A stretch of 64,000 nt of DNA from Lentzea californiensis (GTDB lineage Bacteria > Actinomycetota > Actinomycetes > Mycobacteriales > Pseudonocardiaceae): the NCBI RefSeq assembly GCF_024648825.1, contig NZ_JANBBE010000005.1:372001-436000 (forward strand), in the 5' to 3' direction. Numbering within the stretch: the first letter of the stretch is position 1; every line of letters starts with the position of its first letter. Below the pieces are notes generated by a model that was not told the DNA's origin, searched no databases, and was given only the letters and a program-made list of their open reading frames with translations. Below are positions 45,176-54,483 of the stretch, in pieces. The translations under genes and the position numbers were made by a program.

Positions 45176-46204
45176 CTAGTTCGCGAGCAGCTCCTCGAGC
45201 GTCAGATCGCGCACCTCGTCGATGTGGGGCAGGTCCGCGGCGGTGAGGTGGCCCAACCCGGACTCCGCCGGCGGCACCGCTCCGACCAGCTTCACCTCGT
45301 CGATCCGGTCCGTGACGACCTTCGCCACCCTGAGCCTGTCGTGACGGCTGAAGTCAGGGCAGGTCATCGCGATGTAGATCGCGGTCCGGCGCAGGCTCTC
45401 GAACGTCTCCAGCTGCTGGTTCAGGTACGCGTCCACGGCACGAACGCGGAGTTCCTCGAGCTCCGGCAGCCAGTACTCGTCCCGGGCGGCGCGGCATTCG
45501 ACGCGCAGCACCAGGAAGTCGACGCCCTCGAGCGGAACGCCGTTGCCGTGCAACCGGTCGTTCTTGATGGTGAGGTCCTTCGGCAGCGTGCCATGGGGCG
45601 TGTTGGCGACGATGAGGTAGCCGGGTCGCACGGACTGTCCGCCACCGCCGTCGGGCGCCATCGTCCAGTGCAGTCCGAGCTCCGGGTCCTCTTCCTGGGC
45701 GTCGAGGATGACGTCGAGTCCGTCGGAGACCTTGTCGGCGATGGTGCTCACGACGCCGAGCGGCAGGCCGATCAACGACGACAGCCCGCTCACGACCTTC
45801 GCCGCGAGGCCGATCGGTCCGGTGTCCGACGAACGGTAGAGGGCGGCGTTGATCTCGACCGTGCCACCGCTGTAGGGCAGCAGGGTGGTGACGGGGAAGT
45901 TCAGGTACGCGCCGGGCGCCTTCCAGGTCGGGCGGTTCTGCAGCAGGCTGAACGGCGTCGGCTTGTTGCCCGCGCCCAGGAAGTTGAGCTGCACGCCCGC
46001 GTACAGGGCGGGGTGGTGCTGGGCGCCCCAGGTCCTCGCCTTGGCCAGGAAGCCCTCGACGAGCCAGACCCGCAGGTAGCCCTCTCCCGGTGCGAGCGGG
46101 CCCGCCGCCGGGTCGGGGAGGAACTCGAGCGTGGTCTGGCGGGTGTCGTCGTCGAACCACCTCCTGATTCGCTGGAAGACCTTGTTGGAGAAGTCCTGCG
46201 GCAT
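45176..46204 (-). CDS. Protein of unknown function linked to the HEAGH gene
   Basis: A 342-residue protein of no recognised family. Charged N-terminus (PQDFSNKVFQRIRRWFDDDT), a beta-rich part (GEGYLRVWLVEGFLAKA, AGVQLNFLGAGNKPTPF), a hydrophobic stretch SGLSSLIGLPLGVVSTI at about 140-160 that may touch a membrane, and an alpha/beta end (FLVLRVECRAARDEYWLPEL). The tail LTLEELLAN ends at TAG, which lies inside the right terminal repeat of the MITE-like element, so the original C-terminus may have been different. ATG 46204 is taken (AAAGG upstream); it is 16 bases after the HEAGH gene, so the two form an operon. Confidence 0.6.
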   Translation of the reverse strand: MPQDFSNKVFQRIRRWFDDDTRQTTLEFLPDPAAGPLAPGEGYLRVWLVEGFLAKARTWGAQHHPALYAGVQLNFLGAGNKPTPFSLLQNRPTWKAPGAYLNFPVTTLLPYSGGTVEINAALYRSSDTGPIGLAAKVVSGLSSLIGLPLGVVSTIADKVSDGLDVILDAQEEDPELGLHWTMAPDGGGGQSVRPGYLIVANTPHGTLPKDLTIKNDRLHGNGVPLEGVDFLVLRVECRAARDEYWLPELEELRVRAVDAYLNQQLETFESLRRTAIYIAMTCPDFSRHDRLRVAKVVTDRIDEVKLVGAVPPAESGLGHLTAADLPHIDEVRDLTLEELLAN

Positions 46205-46220
46205 GGCAGAGGCCTTTCGT

Positions 46221-47513
46221 TCATCCGGCGAGCAGCCGGTCCGCGAGCCGATCGGCGAGCGCCTGCAGCACGGGCCGCGGCGCGGGCGCGAGCACGCCTT
46301 CGCCACCGCTGCCGGCGAGCGCCGTGATCAGGTTGTGGTGCACCAGGCCCGCCTGCTCGGGGTGACCTCGGGAGAGCAGTGCGAGATAGCTGTCCACGCC
46401 GGCCCCGATCAGCGTGCGCGGGGCGAAGCGCGTGTTGACAGGCGTGATCATCGGCGCGTCCGACGTCAGCTGCCCGGACCAGCTCCGGCGCCGGTTCGTC
46501 AGGCCGAGCGCGTCGGGGGAGCGGAGGTCAGCCAGGGTCCTGTCGCCCACCGGGACCGCGAGCAACGCGGCCGCGATCGCGGGCAGGGCCTTCCGCTCCT
46601 GCGCGAGCTCGCCGCCGTCGTACCCGGGCACGTCGATGCCCAGTTGCCGCGCCAGTTCCCGCAGCAGCTCCGTCCTCAGCAGCGGCGGCGGGTATCCGCC
46701 GTCCGCCACGAGCATCCGTTCGGGCGAGGCGTGCTGCAGTTCGTCGATGGCCCACGCCGCCGCGTATCCGACCATGACAACGGAGTAGGCGTCGGCGAAG
46801 ACTTCGCGACCCCAGCGCGTCCAGGCCACGGCGTGCGGTCCAGCGGCGCCGGTGAGCGCATCCGAGACGACCTTGCCGAGGTCGAAGTCGTCCTGCACCT
46901 GGTGACCCGCCTCGTGCGCCGCGAGCACCAGCCACCACGCTTCCCGCACGGCCGTCTCCGGCAGCAAAATCACCGGAATCGGCAGTTCGCCGATCAGGTC
47001 CGCCAGCAGCCGGTCCGACTTGACCTTCAGCTCCGCCGGCACGACGCAGCGGCGCACGGTGAACGCTTCTGGCGAGTTGTCGATGAAGCACAACGGCGCG
47101 GTCCGAACCAGCTCGGCGTTGTCGGACGGCGTCCAGCAGCTGCGCACGACCTCGTCGGCACTGCGAAGAACAGTCGCGAATCGCGGATCACGGCGTTGTT
47201 CGTATTTATTCAAATACCAGTGGAATACCCGGCGGAGATTCGCCACGCTCCGGTCGAGCTCACGGCACCGTTCGTAGCCCGCTCCGTCTTCGGTGAACGA
47301 CTCGACGGCGGCGAATTCGGTCCGCAGCCGCTCGGTCATCCTGACGAGCATCACCTCGAGCACACCGATCTGGCGCACCAGACGCTTGAATTCCTTCTCC
47401 GCTCTCCTGACGCGCACCCAGGTCGAGATCTCGTCGGACAATGCGTCGAGAGCGCGGTTGCTGCGCTCGACCCGCAGGTGGAGCCGGTTCGGGCCATCCA
47501 CATCTGAAGACAT
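46221..47513 (-). CDS. Putative zinc metalloprotease-like protein (HEAGH)
   Basis: A 430-residue protein. Residues 200-204 are HEAGH in VLAAHEAGHQVQDDFDL, the HExxH zinc site, and about 35 residues on comes REVFADAYSVV, whose Glu/Asp fits the third ligand. The N-terminal 120 residues are helical/coiled-coil (VRRAEKEFKRLVRQIGVLEV). No signal peptide, so a cytoplasmic protease if active. ATG 47513 is chosen from homologue-like length; a second ATG at 47564 in frame would add 17 residues, and neither has a strong ribosome site. It is divergent from the CHAT/STAND pair. Among the island proteases it is the only metal-type one. Confidence 0.72.
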   Translation of the reverse strand: MSSDVDGPNRLHLRVERSNRALDALSDEISTWVRVRRAEKEFKRLVRQIGVLEVMLVRMTERLRTEFAAVESFTEDGAGYERCRELDRSVANLRRVFHWYLNKYEQRRDPRFATVLRSADEVVRSCWTPSDNAELVRTAPLCFIDNSPEAFTVRRCVVPAELKVKSDRLLADLIGELPIPVILLPETAVREAWWLVLAAHEAGHQVQDDFDLGKVVSDALTGAAGPHAVAWTRWGREVFADAYSVVMVGYAAAWAIDELQHASPERMLVADGGYPPPLLRTELLRELARQLGIDVPGYDGGELAQERKALPAIAAALLAVPVGDRTLADLRSPDALGLTNRRRSWSGQLTSDAPMITPVNTRFAPRTLIGAGVDSYLALLSRGHPEQAGLVHHNLITALAGSGGEGVLAPAPRPVLQALADRLADRLLAG

Positions 47514-47622
47514 TCGCCCGCCACTTGTGTCAGGGGGCCGCCCAGCGGTCCACGACGCGATCATCGTGAACCCGGCGGTGGTGCGTTAGCTGCCCGGCGC
47601 CGGACCACCCGTTCGGACGATT

Positions 47623-49935
47623 TTGAAACAAATCACCGATTTCGCTAACGACCGCTCGGTGATTGCGATCTACCAGGTGCTCTGGTTTCACCGCGGTGTA
47701 GGGCTCGCTTTGCGAGGCAGGGAGGTGCATGTGGTCCTGCCACGTGTGTTCATAGATCTCGTGCCCCGGTACGAGAAGGTGGACGAGCAGGACCGCAAGG
47801 CCGGTTGGACGGTCACCGTGTCGGGGCCGGGCATCACGGCGCAGTACGAACTCGACCGGTGCGAGGTCAGCTGCGACGGCGTGGTCCGCGGCGTGCCGGC
47901 GCGTCGCGGCGGGATGCCGGCCGACGACCTCGGCGACCTGCTGAGCCGCCTCGCCACCAAGAACTGCCCGAACGGCGAGGTGCAGCACTACGGCAGATGG
48001 CTCTTCGACTGCCTGCTCGGCCAGGAGACCTGGGCGAGCGTTTGTCAGGCGCCGGACGTGGTCGCGGTCGAAGGCGTCGAACTCGCACTGCGCTGGCCAG
48101 CCGACGAGGCCGAACTGCACCAGCTGTCCTGGGAAGCGATGCACGACGGCCGCAACGCGCTGGCCGGGCACCCCGACCTGCTGGTCGCCATCACCAGGGT
48201 GGTGCCGGCCGGACCGCGGCAGCCACAGTCGATCACCCGCCCGCCCAAGGTGTTGTTCGCCGTGGGCGGCTCGCTGGACGAGGACACGATCCGTCCAGGC
48301 GCCATGTTCATGGGACTGCTGAAGGCGTTCGAGATGGACGGCTACTGCTCGTCGAAAGCCGTGCAGGGCGTGACGATCGACAGCCTCGCGTGGCACTGCA
48401 AGCAGTTCCAGCCCGACATCGTGCACATCGTCGCCCACGGAAAGGTCGTCGACGGCAAGGGGCTGCTCCGACTCGCGGATCACCTCCCCGTCGGCGCGGA
48501 TTCGTTGATGCCCGCGCTCACCGCCGGTGGAGCGCCGTTGGCCGTCGTGCTCAGCGCGTGCCAGTCCGGAGGAGCGGGCCTGACCGGCGGGAAGCTCGTC
48601 GACGCGAGCCCGCTCGCCGCCGAGCTCGTCGCTCGCGGCATTCCGATCGTGTCCGCCGTCGCGGGCGCGGTCAGCGAACCTGCCTGCCGCCTCTACACGA
48701 AGCAGTTGGTCGAGGCGGTGTACCGCGGCGTGCCGGTCGTCGAGGCGGCCGCGAAGGGGCGGCGGGCGGCACTGCAGCAGTCGGCCAGTCCTTCGACGCA
48801 GCTCGACTGGGCCATGCCGGCGTTGTTCGCCGGGGAGGAGCTGAGCTCGTCGTTCCGCCCGGTCGACGCCGAGGCCGCCGGTCGGCTGGTGGACGTCGCC
48901 AAGCGCCTTCGGCTGAGCGAGCCCCCGGTCTTCATCGGCCGCAACGCCATCATGGGGTTGCTCGACGACCTCTTCGAGTACGAGTCGTCGTCCAGGCTGG
49001 GCACGATCGCCGCCGTGCGGGACGCCTCCATCAAAGGACTGGGCGGCACGCGGCTGTTGCGGGAGATGGGGTTCCAGCTCCTGTTGCGCGGGCATCTGCC
49101 GGTGCTGCTGGGGCCGTTCGACACCGAACCGCCCGGCGGCCTGCGTGACGTCGTCGTGGGGATTCTCCTCGCCCTGGAAGACCTGGCCCGCCAGTTCGAC
49201 GTGCCTCTGACCAAGCTCAGGACCCTCGGGGCGGATCCTCGGTTCGAGCCGCGCGGAGACGTGTCCCCGGAGGCGTTGGCAGCGCTGACACCGGAGGACC
49301 GCAGTGATCGCGTGCTGGACACCCTGGTGGCGTTCAGGGAGTCCGCGGGGCCTCTGGACCCGGTGACGACGGCGCCCAGGCTCGCCACGGACCTGGCCGC
49401 GTTCGCCGAGGTCATGAGCACCGCGGGCGATCCGTTCTCCAAGGACACCCGTGTCGTCGTCCTCGCGGACGAGGTGCACAGGTGGGGTGCGCTGGAACCG
49501 CTCCTCCAGATCCTCGGGCGCACCGGCCGCGACGGGCTCGGCACCTCGGCGCGACCGGCACCGGTGATCTTCACCGCCTCCTCCCGCGAGCACGACGGCG
49601 CGCGGGTCAAAGCGTTCTCCGAGTCGTACGACGGCAAGCCCGGCTACGCCTTTCCCGAGCTCGATGTGCTGACCATCAAGGAAGCCGTGGTCGGATTCCA
49701 GTGGGTGTTGCTGCATCCTTGGAAGAAGAACAAGCCGCAGTACCGCAAGGTGTACGCGGCCAAGGCGGATGTGAGTTCCGAGGTGCTCGATGCCATGTTC
49801 CACCTGCTCGACGGGAGGCCCGTCGCGGTGAAGCGAGAGCTGTACAACCTCGCGGTCGCCCTGTGCGTGAACGAGACGTTCGTCGCGGACGACGACGAGG
49901 AAGCGTGGGACAACTACCGGCGGCTGCACCCGTGA
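47623..49935 (+). CDS. CHAT protease fused to a STAND-like NTPase domain
   Basis: A 770-residue protein. The CHAT domain lies at about 165-400, with His272 in VHIVAHGK and Cys313 in LSACQSGG, both intact; the N-terminal 160 residues are unassigned. From about 435 (PPVFIGRNAIMGLLDD) a STAND/AAA-like NTPase follows; its P-loop is weak (SIKGLGGTRLLREM, Arg where Lys is usual), and VVVLADEVHRWG may be Walker B. It starts with TTG 47623 (a GTG at 47659 is the alternative); no ribosome site is obvious. Its stop overlaps the next gene start (GTGA). In related architectures the NTPase senses and the CHAT part is the effector, here probably helped by the downstream NTPase. Confidence 0.82.
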   Translation: MKQITDFANDRSVIAIYQVLWFHRGVGLALRGREVHVVLPRVFIDLVPRYEKVDEQDRKAGWTVTVSGPGITAQYELDRCEVSCDGVVRGVPARRGGMPADDLGDLLSRLATKNCPNGEVQHYGRWLFDCLLGQETWASVCQAPDVVAVEGVELALRWPADEAELHQLSWEAMHDGRNALAGHPDLLVAITRVVPAGPRQPQSITRPPKVLFAVGGSLDEDTIRPGAMFMGLLKAFEMDGYCSSKAVQGVTIDSLAWHCKQFQPDIVHIVAHGKVVDGKGLLRLADHLPVGADSLMPALTAGGAPLAVVLSACQSGGAGLTGGKLVDASPLAAELVARGIPIVSAVAGAVSEPACRLYTKQLVEAVYRGVPVVEAAAKGRRAALQQSASPSTQLDWAMPALFAGEELSSSFRPVDAEAAGRLVDVAKRLRLSEPPVFIGRNAIMGLLDDLFEYESSSRLGTIAAVRDASIKGLGGTRLLREMGFQLLLRGHLPVLLGPFDTEPPGGLRDVVVGILLALEDLARQFDVPLTKLRTLGADPRFEPRGDVSPEALAALTPEDRSDRVLDTLVAFRESAGPLDPVTTAPRLATDLAAFAEVMSTAGDPFSKDTRVVVLADEVHRWGALEPLLQILGRTGRDGLGTSARPAPVIFTASSREHDGARVKAFSESYDGKPGYAFPELDVLTIKEAVVGFQWVLLHPWKKNKPQYRKVYAAKADVSSEVLDAMFHLLDGRPVAVKRELYNLAVALCVNETFVADDDEEAWDNYRRLHP

Positions 49936-52900
49936 GCGACCATCTGCCCGCCGACATCCGGGTGCGGCTCGCTGAGCTCGCCGAGGCCCTCGAATCCCTC
50001 GACCTGGAAGACGTCGCGCCCGAGCACCTGTGCTGGGCCACCTTGATTCCACAGTGGACGGAAAAGTTGACGATCGAGCTGGGCCTCGTGGACTCGCCGT
50101 CGGACTTCCGTGAACTCGTCGAGCGACTCGACGACGCCGACCTGATCGAGTGCAGGCGGTCGCTGGGCAGGACGAGCGAGATCGTCTACTGGGTCCGGGC
50201 CCGCCAGCGCAAGGACGTCGGGGAGCACCTGCAACGCGAGTTCTCCGGCGACCTGGACGGCCAGGTGCGCCAGGTGTTCGCGCTCGTGCGCGCGGCCCGG
50301 CCCAGCAACGCGGTGCTGCGGCGGTGGCTCGACGTCGAGGACTTCTGGCAGGACCCGAGCGGCGCTGAACTGATGGCGACGGTCGAAAGCCGGTTGCGCA
50401 AGCCCGACATCCCGGCGGCCGCCGCGCTGATCGCCGTGGCGCAGCACGTCAGCGATGTCGTGGGTGGTCCGCTCGAGCAGGCGGTCCAGCGCGCGCAGTG
50501 GCGGCTCGGCAGGGAATACCGGGTGCGCGACGACGTCGCCCACCTCGCCCACTACTTCCGGCGACGCAAGGCCGAGGACGCGATCCGCGAGTTGTGCGAG
50601 CCGGCGGCGAAGCGCTGGATGCTGCACCTGCTCGGTGACGCGGGCGTCGGCAAGACGATGACGATCCGGTACCTGGCGTCCGGGAAGTTCGCGGCGGACC
50701 AGCGCATGGAGCCGATGTCGGTGGCACGGGTGGACTTCGACCACCTCGACCCGTTGTTCCCCGAGCTACGACCCGCCGAACTGGTGCTCCGGCTCTCCGA
50801 CGAACTGCTGGGCTACGCGGGCACCCGCGCCGTGGAGTCGTCGTACCGCAGGCTGCACGACGCCGCGAACGAGCTGCACACCGAGATCGCCAAGCCGGAG
50901 TCCGCCGCGGCCCAGGTGAGGTCGTTGCGGCACAAGGTGGTCGAACGGTTCGGCAGCCTGGTCGACGAACTGCCCCAGCCGGTTGTGCTCGTGCTGGACA
51001 CCTGTGAGGAACTGGCGAAGCTCTACGCGCCCGGCGTGGACGCTCCGGCCATCGACCACACCTTCGAACTGCTGGAAATGGTGCACCGGCGATCGCCGCA
51101 CGTCCGCGTTGTGCTCGCGGGCAGGCGCTGGCTCACGTTGCCGCCTGAAGAGCAGCGCCCGCACGGCGGCCCGAACCTGCGCGATCGCCCGCATGTCAAC
51201 GTGCTGCACATGCCCGGGTTCACCGCGGACGAGGCGGCCGGCTACCTCGCGCACCGGTCGAACGCGGTCAAGCGCCTGATCCCCGAAGACCTCTGGAGTC
51301 TCCTGCTGCGCCGCGCCATCGGCGCCGACGGCATCCACCACAACCCGTTCGAGCTGGCGGTCTACTGCGACTGGGTGCTGGAGTCCGAGACGTTCTCCGC
51401 GGCCGACCTGGTGGACTCCGTCGCAGATCCGTACGTCGAACGGCGGATCATCGCCCGCATCAACGACCGCGACGTGCGAGAAGCGCTGCCGGTCGCCGTG
51501 GAGCTCGGGCGGTTCGACCTCGACCTCATCACGCCCTCCCTGAAACGCGCCGGCGTCGATCCCTTGGCGGCGTTCCAGGGACTCGCGGCGCACGAGTGGG
51601 TCAACATCCTCGCGTCGCGCCCGGACGGCAGGCCCGCGGTGATCGAGGTCGACGACCACGTCCGGGACCGGATGAGAGCCGTCGTCGCGAAATCACCCGT
51701 GCGCTACCCGATCGACAGGATCCAACTCGGCCGCGACGCCGTCCACGCGATGGACTCGAAACCGTTGCGGGAGATCCCCGCGGAGACCGTCGAGGCCGCG
51801 GTGAGACTGCTTCCGGCGGACCGCGCCGCCGAGGTGTGGGTGGCCGTCGACGCGCGCATCTGCGCCGAGTCCGAGTGGGCGTGGGCCATGCAGATCACGC
51901 CACGGGTCGCGGCGGTGGAGGCCCAGCGCGACACCGGGGAGGGACCGACGATCCTGGCGGCCGTGCTGGCGACGCAGGCGTCGGCACGAATCCACACCGG
52001 CCAGCGCGCCACGGTCTCCCGGCTGTGGGAGAGCGTGATCGCGTTCGCGCGCAGACATCCCGACCCCGCACTGCGGACGGTGCTGGAAGACCGGGCGGTC
52101 CTGGGCGTGCTCGCCACGAGAACCAAGGCCGGCCTCGCCGACGGGCAGGACGTGCTCGCGGAGCAGCCCGGTCGTGCGTTCACCCGGTGGGAGCGCAGCT
52201 GGTTCAGCAGTCCCGACGTCCTGATCGGTGCGCTGGAGAGCCAGTTCGACGGGGCGGCCGCCGGCCCGAGCCTGGAGCCGGCACTGGTCGCGCTGACCGA
52301 CTCCGAACGGAACGCGGTGGGCGTGACGGCGGCGATCCTGCACGCTGCTCACCTGTTGCGCACCAACGACCTCGGTGGCGCGGCCGTCGTCGCTGATCTC
52401 GCGGTCGCGCGTGCCGAAAGGGCCGACACGTCACAGGGGCAATGGCGGGACTGGCTTCCCCCACGTGGTCTCGTCGATCGCGCACGCCTGATGCGCGTGC
52501 TGATCGCCCTGAACGGTGGCGAGGCGGTACCGAGGGACGTTCTCGACGAGTGGAAGGCCGAGTCACTTCGCCGCAGCACCGACATCGACGCCGACCGGCT
52601 CGCCGCCGCGATCGTCGACTACGACCTGTGCTTCGGGCGCCTGCACGAAATTCCCGAGCACGAGGCGTTGCTGGAACCCGGCCAGTCGTCCCTGCGCTGG
52701 CTGCACCACCGGATGGCCCGCCCGCTGGCGGGCGCGCTCGCCGACGCCTGGTCGTTGGCCGAGAATCCCGGCAAGGCCTCGGACGTGCTGCGCGGCCAGC
52801 GCGACGCCGCCCTGCTGCGCGGTGACGACCCGGACATCGTCGAGGCCTGCGACCTGGCCGCGCTGCGGCTGTGCCGCTGGCACCGCACGACCCAGTGGGC

Positions 52901-54461
52901 GCCGGTCAACCGGCTCGTGCAGGACGGGACGCCACGGACCCGCGCGGAAGCCTCGCTCGTGCTCGCCCTGCTCGGCGAGCGCGAGATCGACCCGTCGGCC
53001 CTCGACCGCCCCGACGCCGACCTGGTCGACGAATGGGAGTCGGCGTGCCTGCTCGGCACCTCGGCACCTACCGCGGCCGAACGGCTGCTGAGGCTCGGGC
53101 CTGTTGGTGCCACTGCTCTTCGCGGCCGGATCGCCCTGATGGCAGGGGAATCGTTGCTGCTGGTCAGCGCGGACAACGCCGCCCCACTGCTACGGCGCGC
53201 ACGCGAGTTGCTGGAGGCGTCCGGGTTCGACGAGGCCTCGGAACGGGCCGCCGCGCTGGAGAGCCGTCTCGTCGTGGCGGAACCCCCGGTGGAGGAACGG
53301 ACGCCGACGCACGTGGAGCGGCCGCCCATGAGCCTGGCCCAGGCGATCCACGACACCACACCGTCCAGACTGTTCTTCCTGCTGGTCCTGAGTCTCCTGC
53401 CCGCGGTCCTCTTCTACTTCAGCACCGTCATCTTCTTCATCTCCGTCATCCTCGCGGTGCTCGGTCCCGTCGTGGTTCTCATGGCGCTGGCCCTGAGGGC
53501 GCGCGATCGCGCGCTGGGTGGCGCCAGCGCGAGCAGGATCGTCATCGAGCCCGTCGCGAACGGAAAGGTGCGGCTGTCGCTGGCTTCCGGGGACACTGCG
53601 GAACTCGACCACGCGCCGGGACGCCCGGCGGGCGACGACCAGGACTCCTGGGCGACGGAGATCCACCCGGCCGACCCCTTCGAGACGGTGTCCCTCGCGA
53701 TGGCGAGCATCAGCACCAGATCCGCCGTCGACGGCAGGCTGACCGCGGTCGCCCTGCACGTCCATCCCTCCCTCGAGCCGCTGGGCTGGGAGCAGTGGCT
53801 CGGTTATCGCCCGCAGTCGACACAACTGACGAACCTGCTGTGGCTGCGCCTGCAGCCGGGCAGGCGGCCGGTGATCCGCGAGGCGGACTGGGCGCGCGGT
53901 GATGTGGTGCACGGCGGACCGGAGCGGCTGTTCGCACGGTCGGTGCCCGGTGCGTTGGAACCGCCGGCGCTGGAACCGCCGCTGAGAGAACCGCCCGTGC
54001 ACAAACTGGTGCACTTGATCGGCTCCACCGTGGTCACGTCGTCGGGTGTTTCGCTCAGGGTGCGCGACTTCGACGCGAAGCGGAGAGCGTCCTCCGAGAC
54101 ACTGGTCGACCTCGACGCGATGATGATGACACCGACCTCGCTCGTCGTGCTGCAGGCCGATCCCGCCGACACGGCGACACCTCTGGGCGATGTGCGTGAT
54201 GAGTTCATCAGGCTCGCCACCGCCGCGGTCAGCAACGGTGCGCAGTACGTCATCGTGGTGCCGCCACTGCCGGACGCGGTCGTCAGGCGGGTGAGTTCCG
54301 AGGTGTCCAAGGCGATCCGCGGGTCTGCTCCACCGACCGCCCGGCGCGCCTTGGTCCTCTTCGGACGGATCAAGCGGCTCGTCGTGAAAGAGGAACAGCC
54401 GCTTCCCCTGGGCCAGTGGGCGAATCTCGACGTCATGTTGTTCATGCGCGGCGCGCGATGA
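49932..54461 (+). CDS. Giant membrane-spanning STAND-like NTPase
   Basis: A 1,509-residue protein coupled to the CHAT gene (GTGA overlap). Residues about 1-210 are helical; the NTPase module has Walker A GDAGVGKT at 235-242 and Walker B VVLVLDTCEE at 351-360, followed by a winged-helix-like part (NPFELAVYCDWVLE, then repeats). About 700-1,110 is helical-repeat sequence. Two membrane segments lie at about 1,147-1,188 (LFFLLVLSLLPAVLFYF, FFISVILAVLGPVVVLMAL). The last 300 residues form a soluble alpha/beta domain (RIVIEPVANGKVRLSLASG, DLDAMMMTPTSLVVLQADP, GAQYVIVVPPLP) I cannot name. It ends 22 bases from the convergent AAA gene. Likely a signal-driven assembly platform for the CHAT protease. 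Confidence 0.75.
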   Translation: MSDHLPADIRVRLAELAEALESLDLEDVAPEHLCWATLIPQWTEKLTIELGLVDSPSDFRELVERLDDADLIECRRSLGRTSEIVYWVRARQRKDVGEHLQREFSGDLDGQVRQVFALVRAARPSNAVLRRWLDVEDFWQDPSGAELMATVESRLRKPDIPAAAALIAVAQHVSDVVGGPLEQAVQRAQWRLGREYRVRDDVAHLAHYFRRRKAEDAIRELCEPAAKRWMLHLLGDAGVGKTMTIRYLASGKFAADQRMEPMSVARVDFDHLDPLFPELRPAELVLRLSDELLGYAGTRAVESSYRRLHDAANELHTEIAKPESAAAQVRSLRHKVVERFGSLVDELPQPVVLVLDTCEELAKLYAPGVDAPAIDHTFELLEMVHRRSPHVRVVLAGRRWLTLPPEEQRPHGGPNLRDRPHVNVLHMPGFTADEAAGYLAHRSNAVKRLIPEDLWSLLLRRAIGADGIHHNPFELAVYCDWVLESETFSAADLVDSVADPYVERRIIARINDRDVREALPVAVELGRFDLDLITPSLKRAGVDPLAAFQGLAAHEWVNILASRPDGRPAVIEVDDHVRDRMRAVVAKSPVRYPIDRIQLGRDAVHAMDSKPLREIPAETVEAAVRLLPADRAAEVWVAVDARICAESEWAWAMQITPRVAAVEAQRDTGEGPTILAAVLATQASARIHTGQRATVSRLWESVIAFARRHPDPALRTVLEDRAVLGVLATRTKAGLADGQDVLAEQPGRAFTRWERSWFSSPDVLIGALESQFDGAAAGPSLEPALVALTDSERNAVGVTAAILHAAHLLRTNDLGGAAVVADLAVARAERADTSQGQWRDWLPPRGLVDRARLMRVLIALNGGEAVPRDVLDEWKAESLRRSTDIDADRLAAAIVDYDLCFGRLHEIPEHEALLEPGQSSLRWLHHRMARPLAGALADAWSLAENPGKASDVLRGQRDAALLRGDDPDIVEACDLAALRLCRWHRTTQWAPVNRLVQDGTPRTRAEASLVLALLGEREIDPSALDRPDADLVDEWESACLLGTSAPTAAERLLRLGPVGATALRGRIALMAGESLLLVSADNAAPLLRRARELLEASGFDEASERAAALESRLVVAEPPVEERTPTHVERPPMSLAQAIHDTTPSRLFFLLVLSLLPAVLFYFSTVIFFISVILAVLGPVVVLMALALRARDRALGGASASRIVIEPVANGKVRLSLASGDTAELDHAPGRPAGDDQDSWATEIHPADPFETVSLAMASISTRSAVDGRLTAVALHVHPSLEPLGWEQWLGYRPQSTQLTNLLWLRLQPGRRPVIREADWARGDVVHGGPERLFARSVPGALEPPALEPPLREPPVHKLVHLIGSTVVTSSGVSLRVRDFDAKRRASSETLVDLDAMMMTPTSLVVLQADPADTATPLGDVRDEFIRLATAAVSNGAQYVIVVPPLPDAVVRRVSSEVSKAIRGSAPPTARRALVLFGRIKRLVVKEEQPLPLGQWANLDVMLFMRGAR

Positions 54462-54483
54462 GCACCGGCCTCGGCGGGGCGAG

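Larger units (their letters stand above)
44951..45180. mobile_element. MITE-like element with 20-bp terminal inverted repeats
   Basis: The ends are ACTAGTGCCCTACGCCGGAA (44951-44970) and the complement of ACTAGTGTCCTGCGCCGGAA (45161-45180), 18 of 20 matching. CTAG at 44952-44955 and 45176-45179 could be a 4-bp target duplication, leaving 15-bp inverted ends that begin TG and end CA. The element has no coding frame but two large nested hairpins. Such a non-autonomous element would need a transposase elsewhere in the genome. The right end supplies the stop codon of the neighbouring gene. Confidence 0.6.

Noticed and set aside
47530..50052. An 840-codon minus-strand frame across the CHAT/STAND gene
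   Set aside because: The plus strand has both CHAT catalytic motifs and a GTGA coupling; the antisense frame has none.
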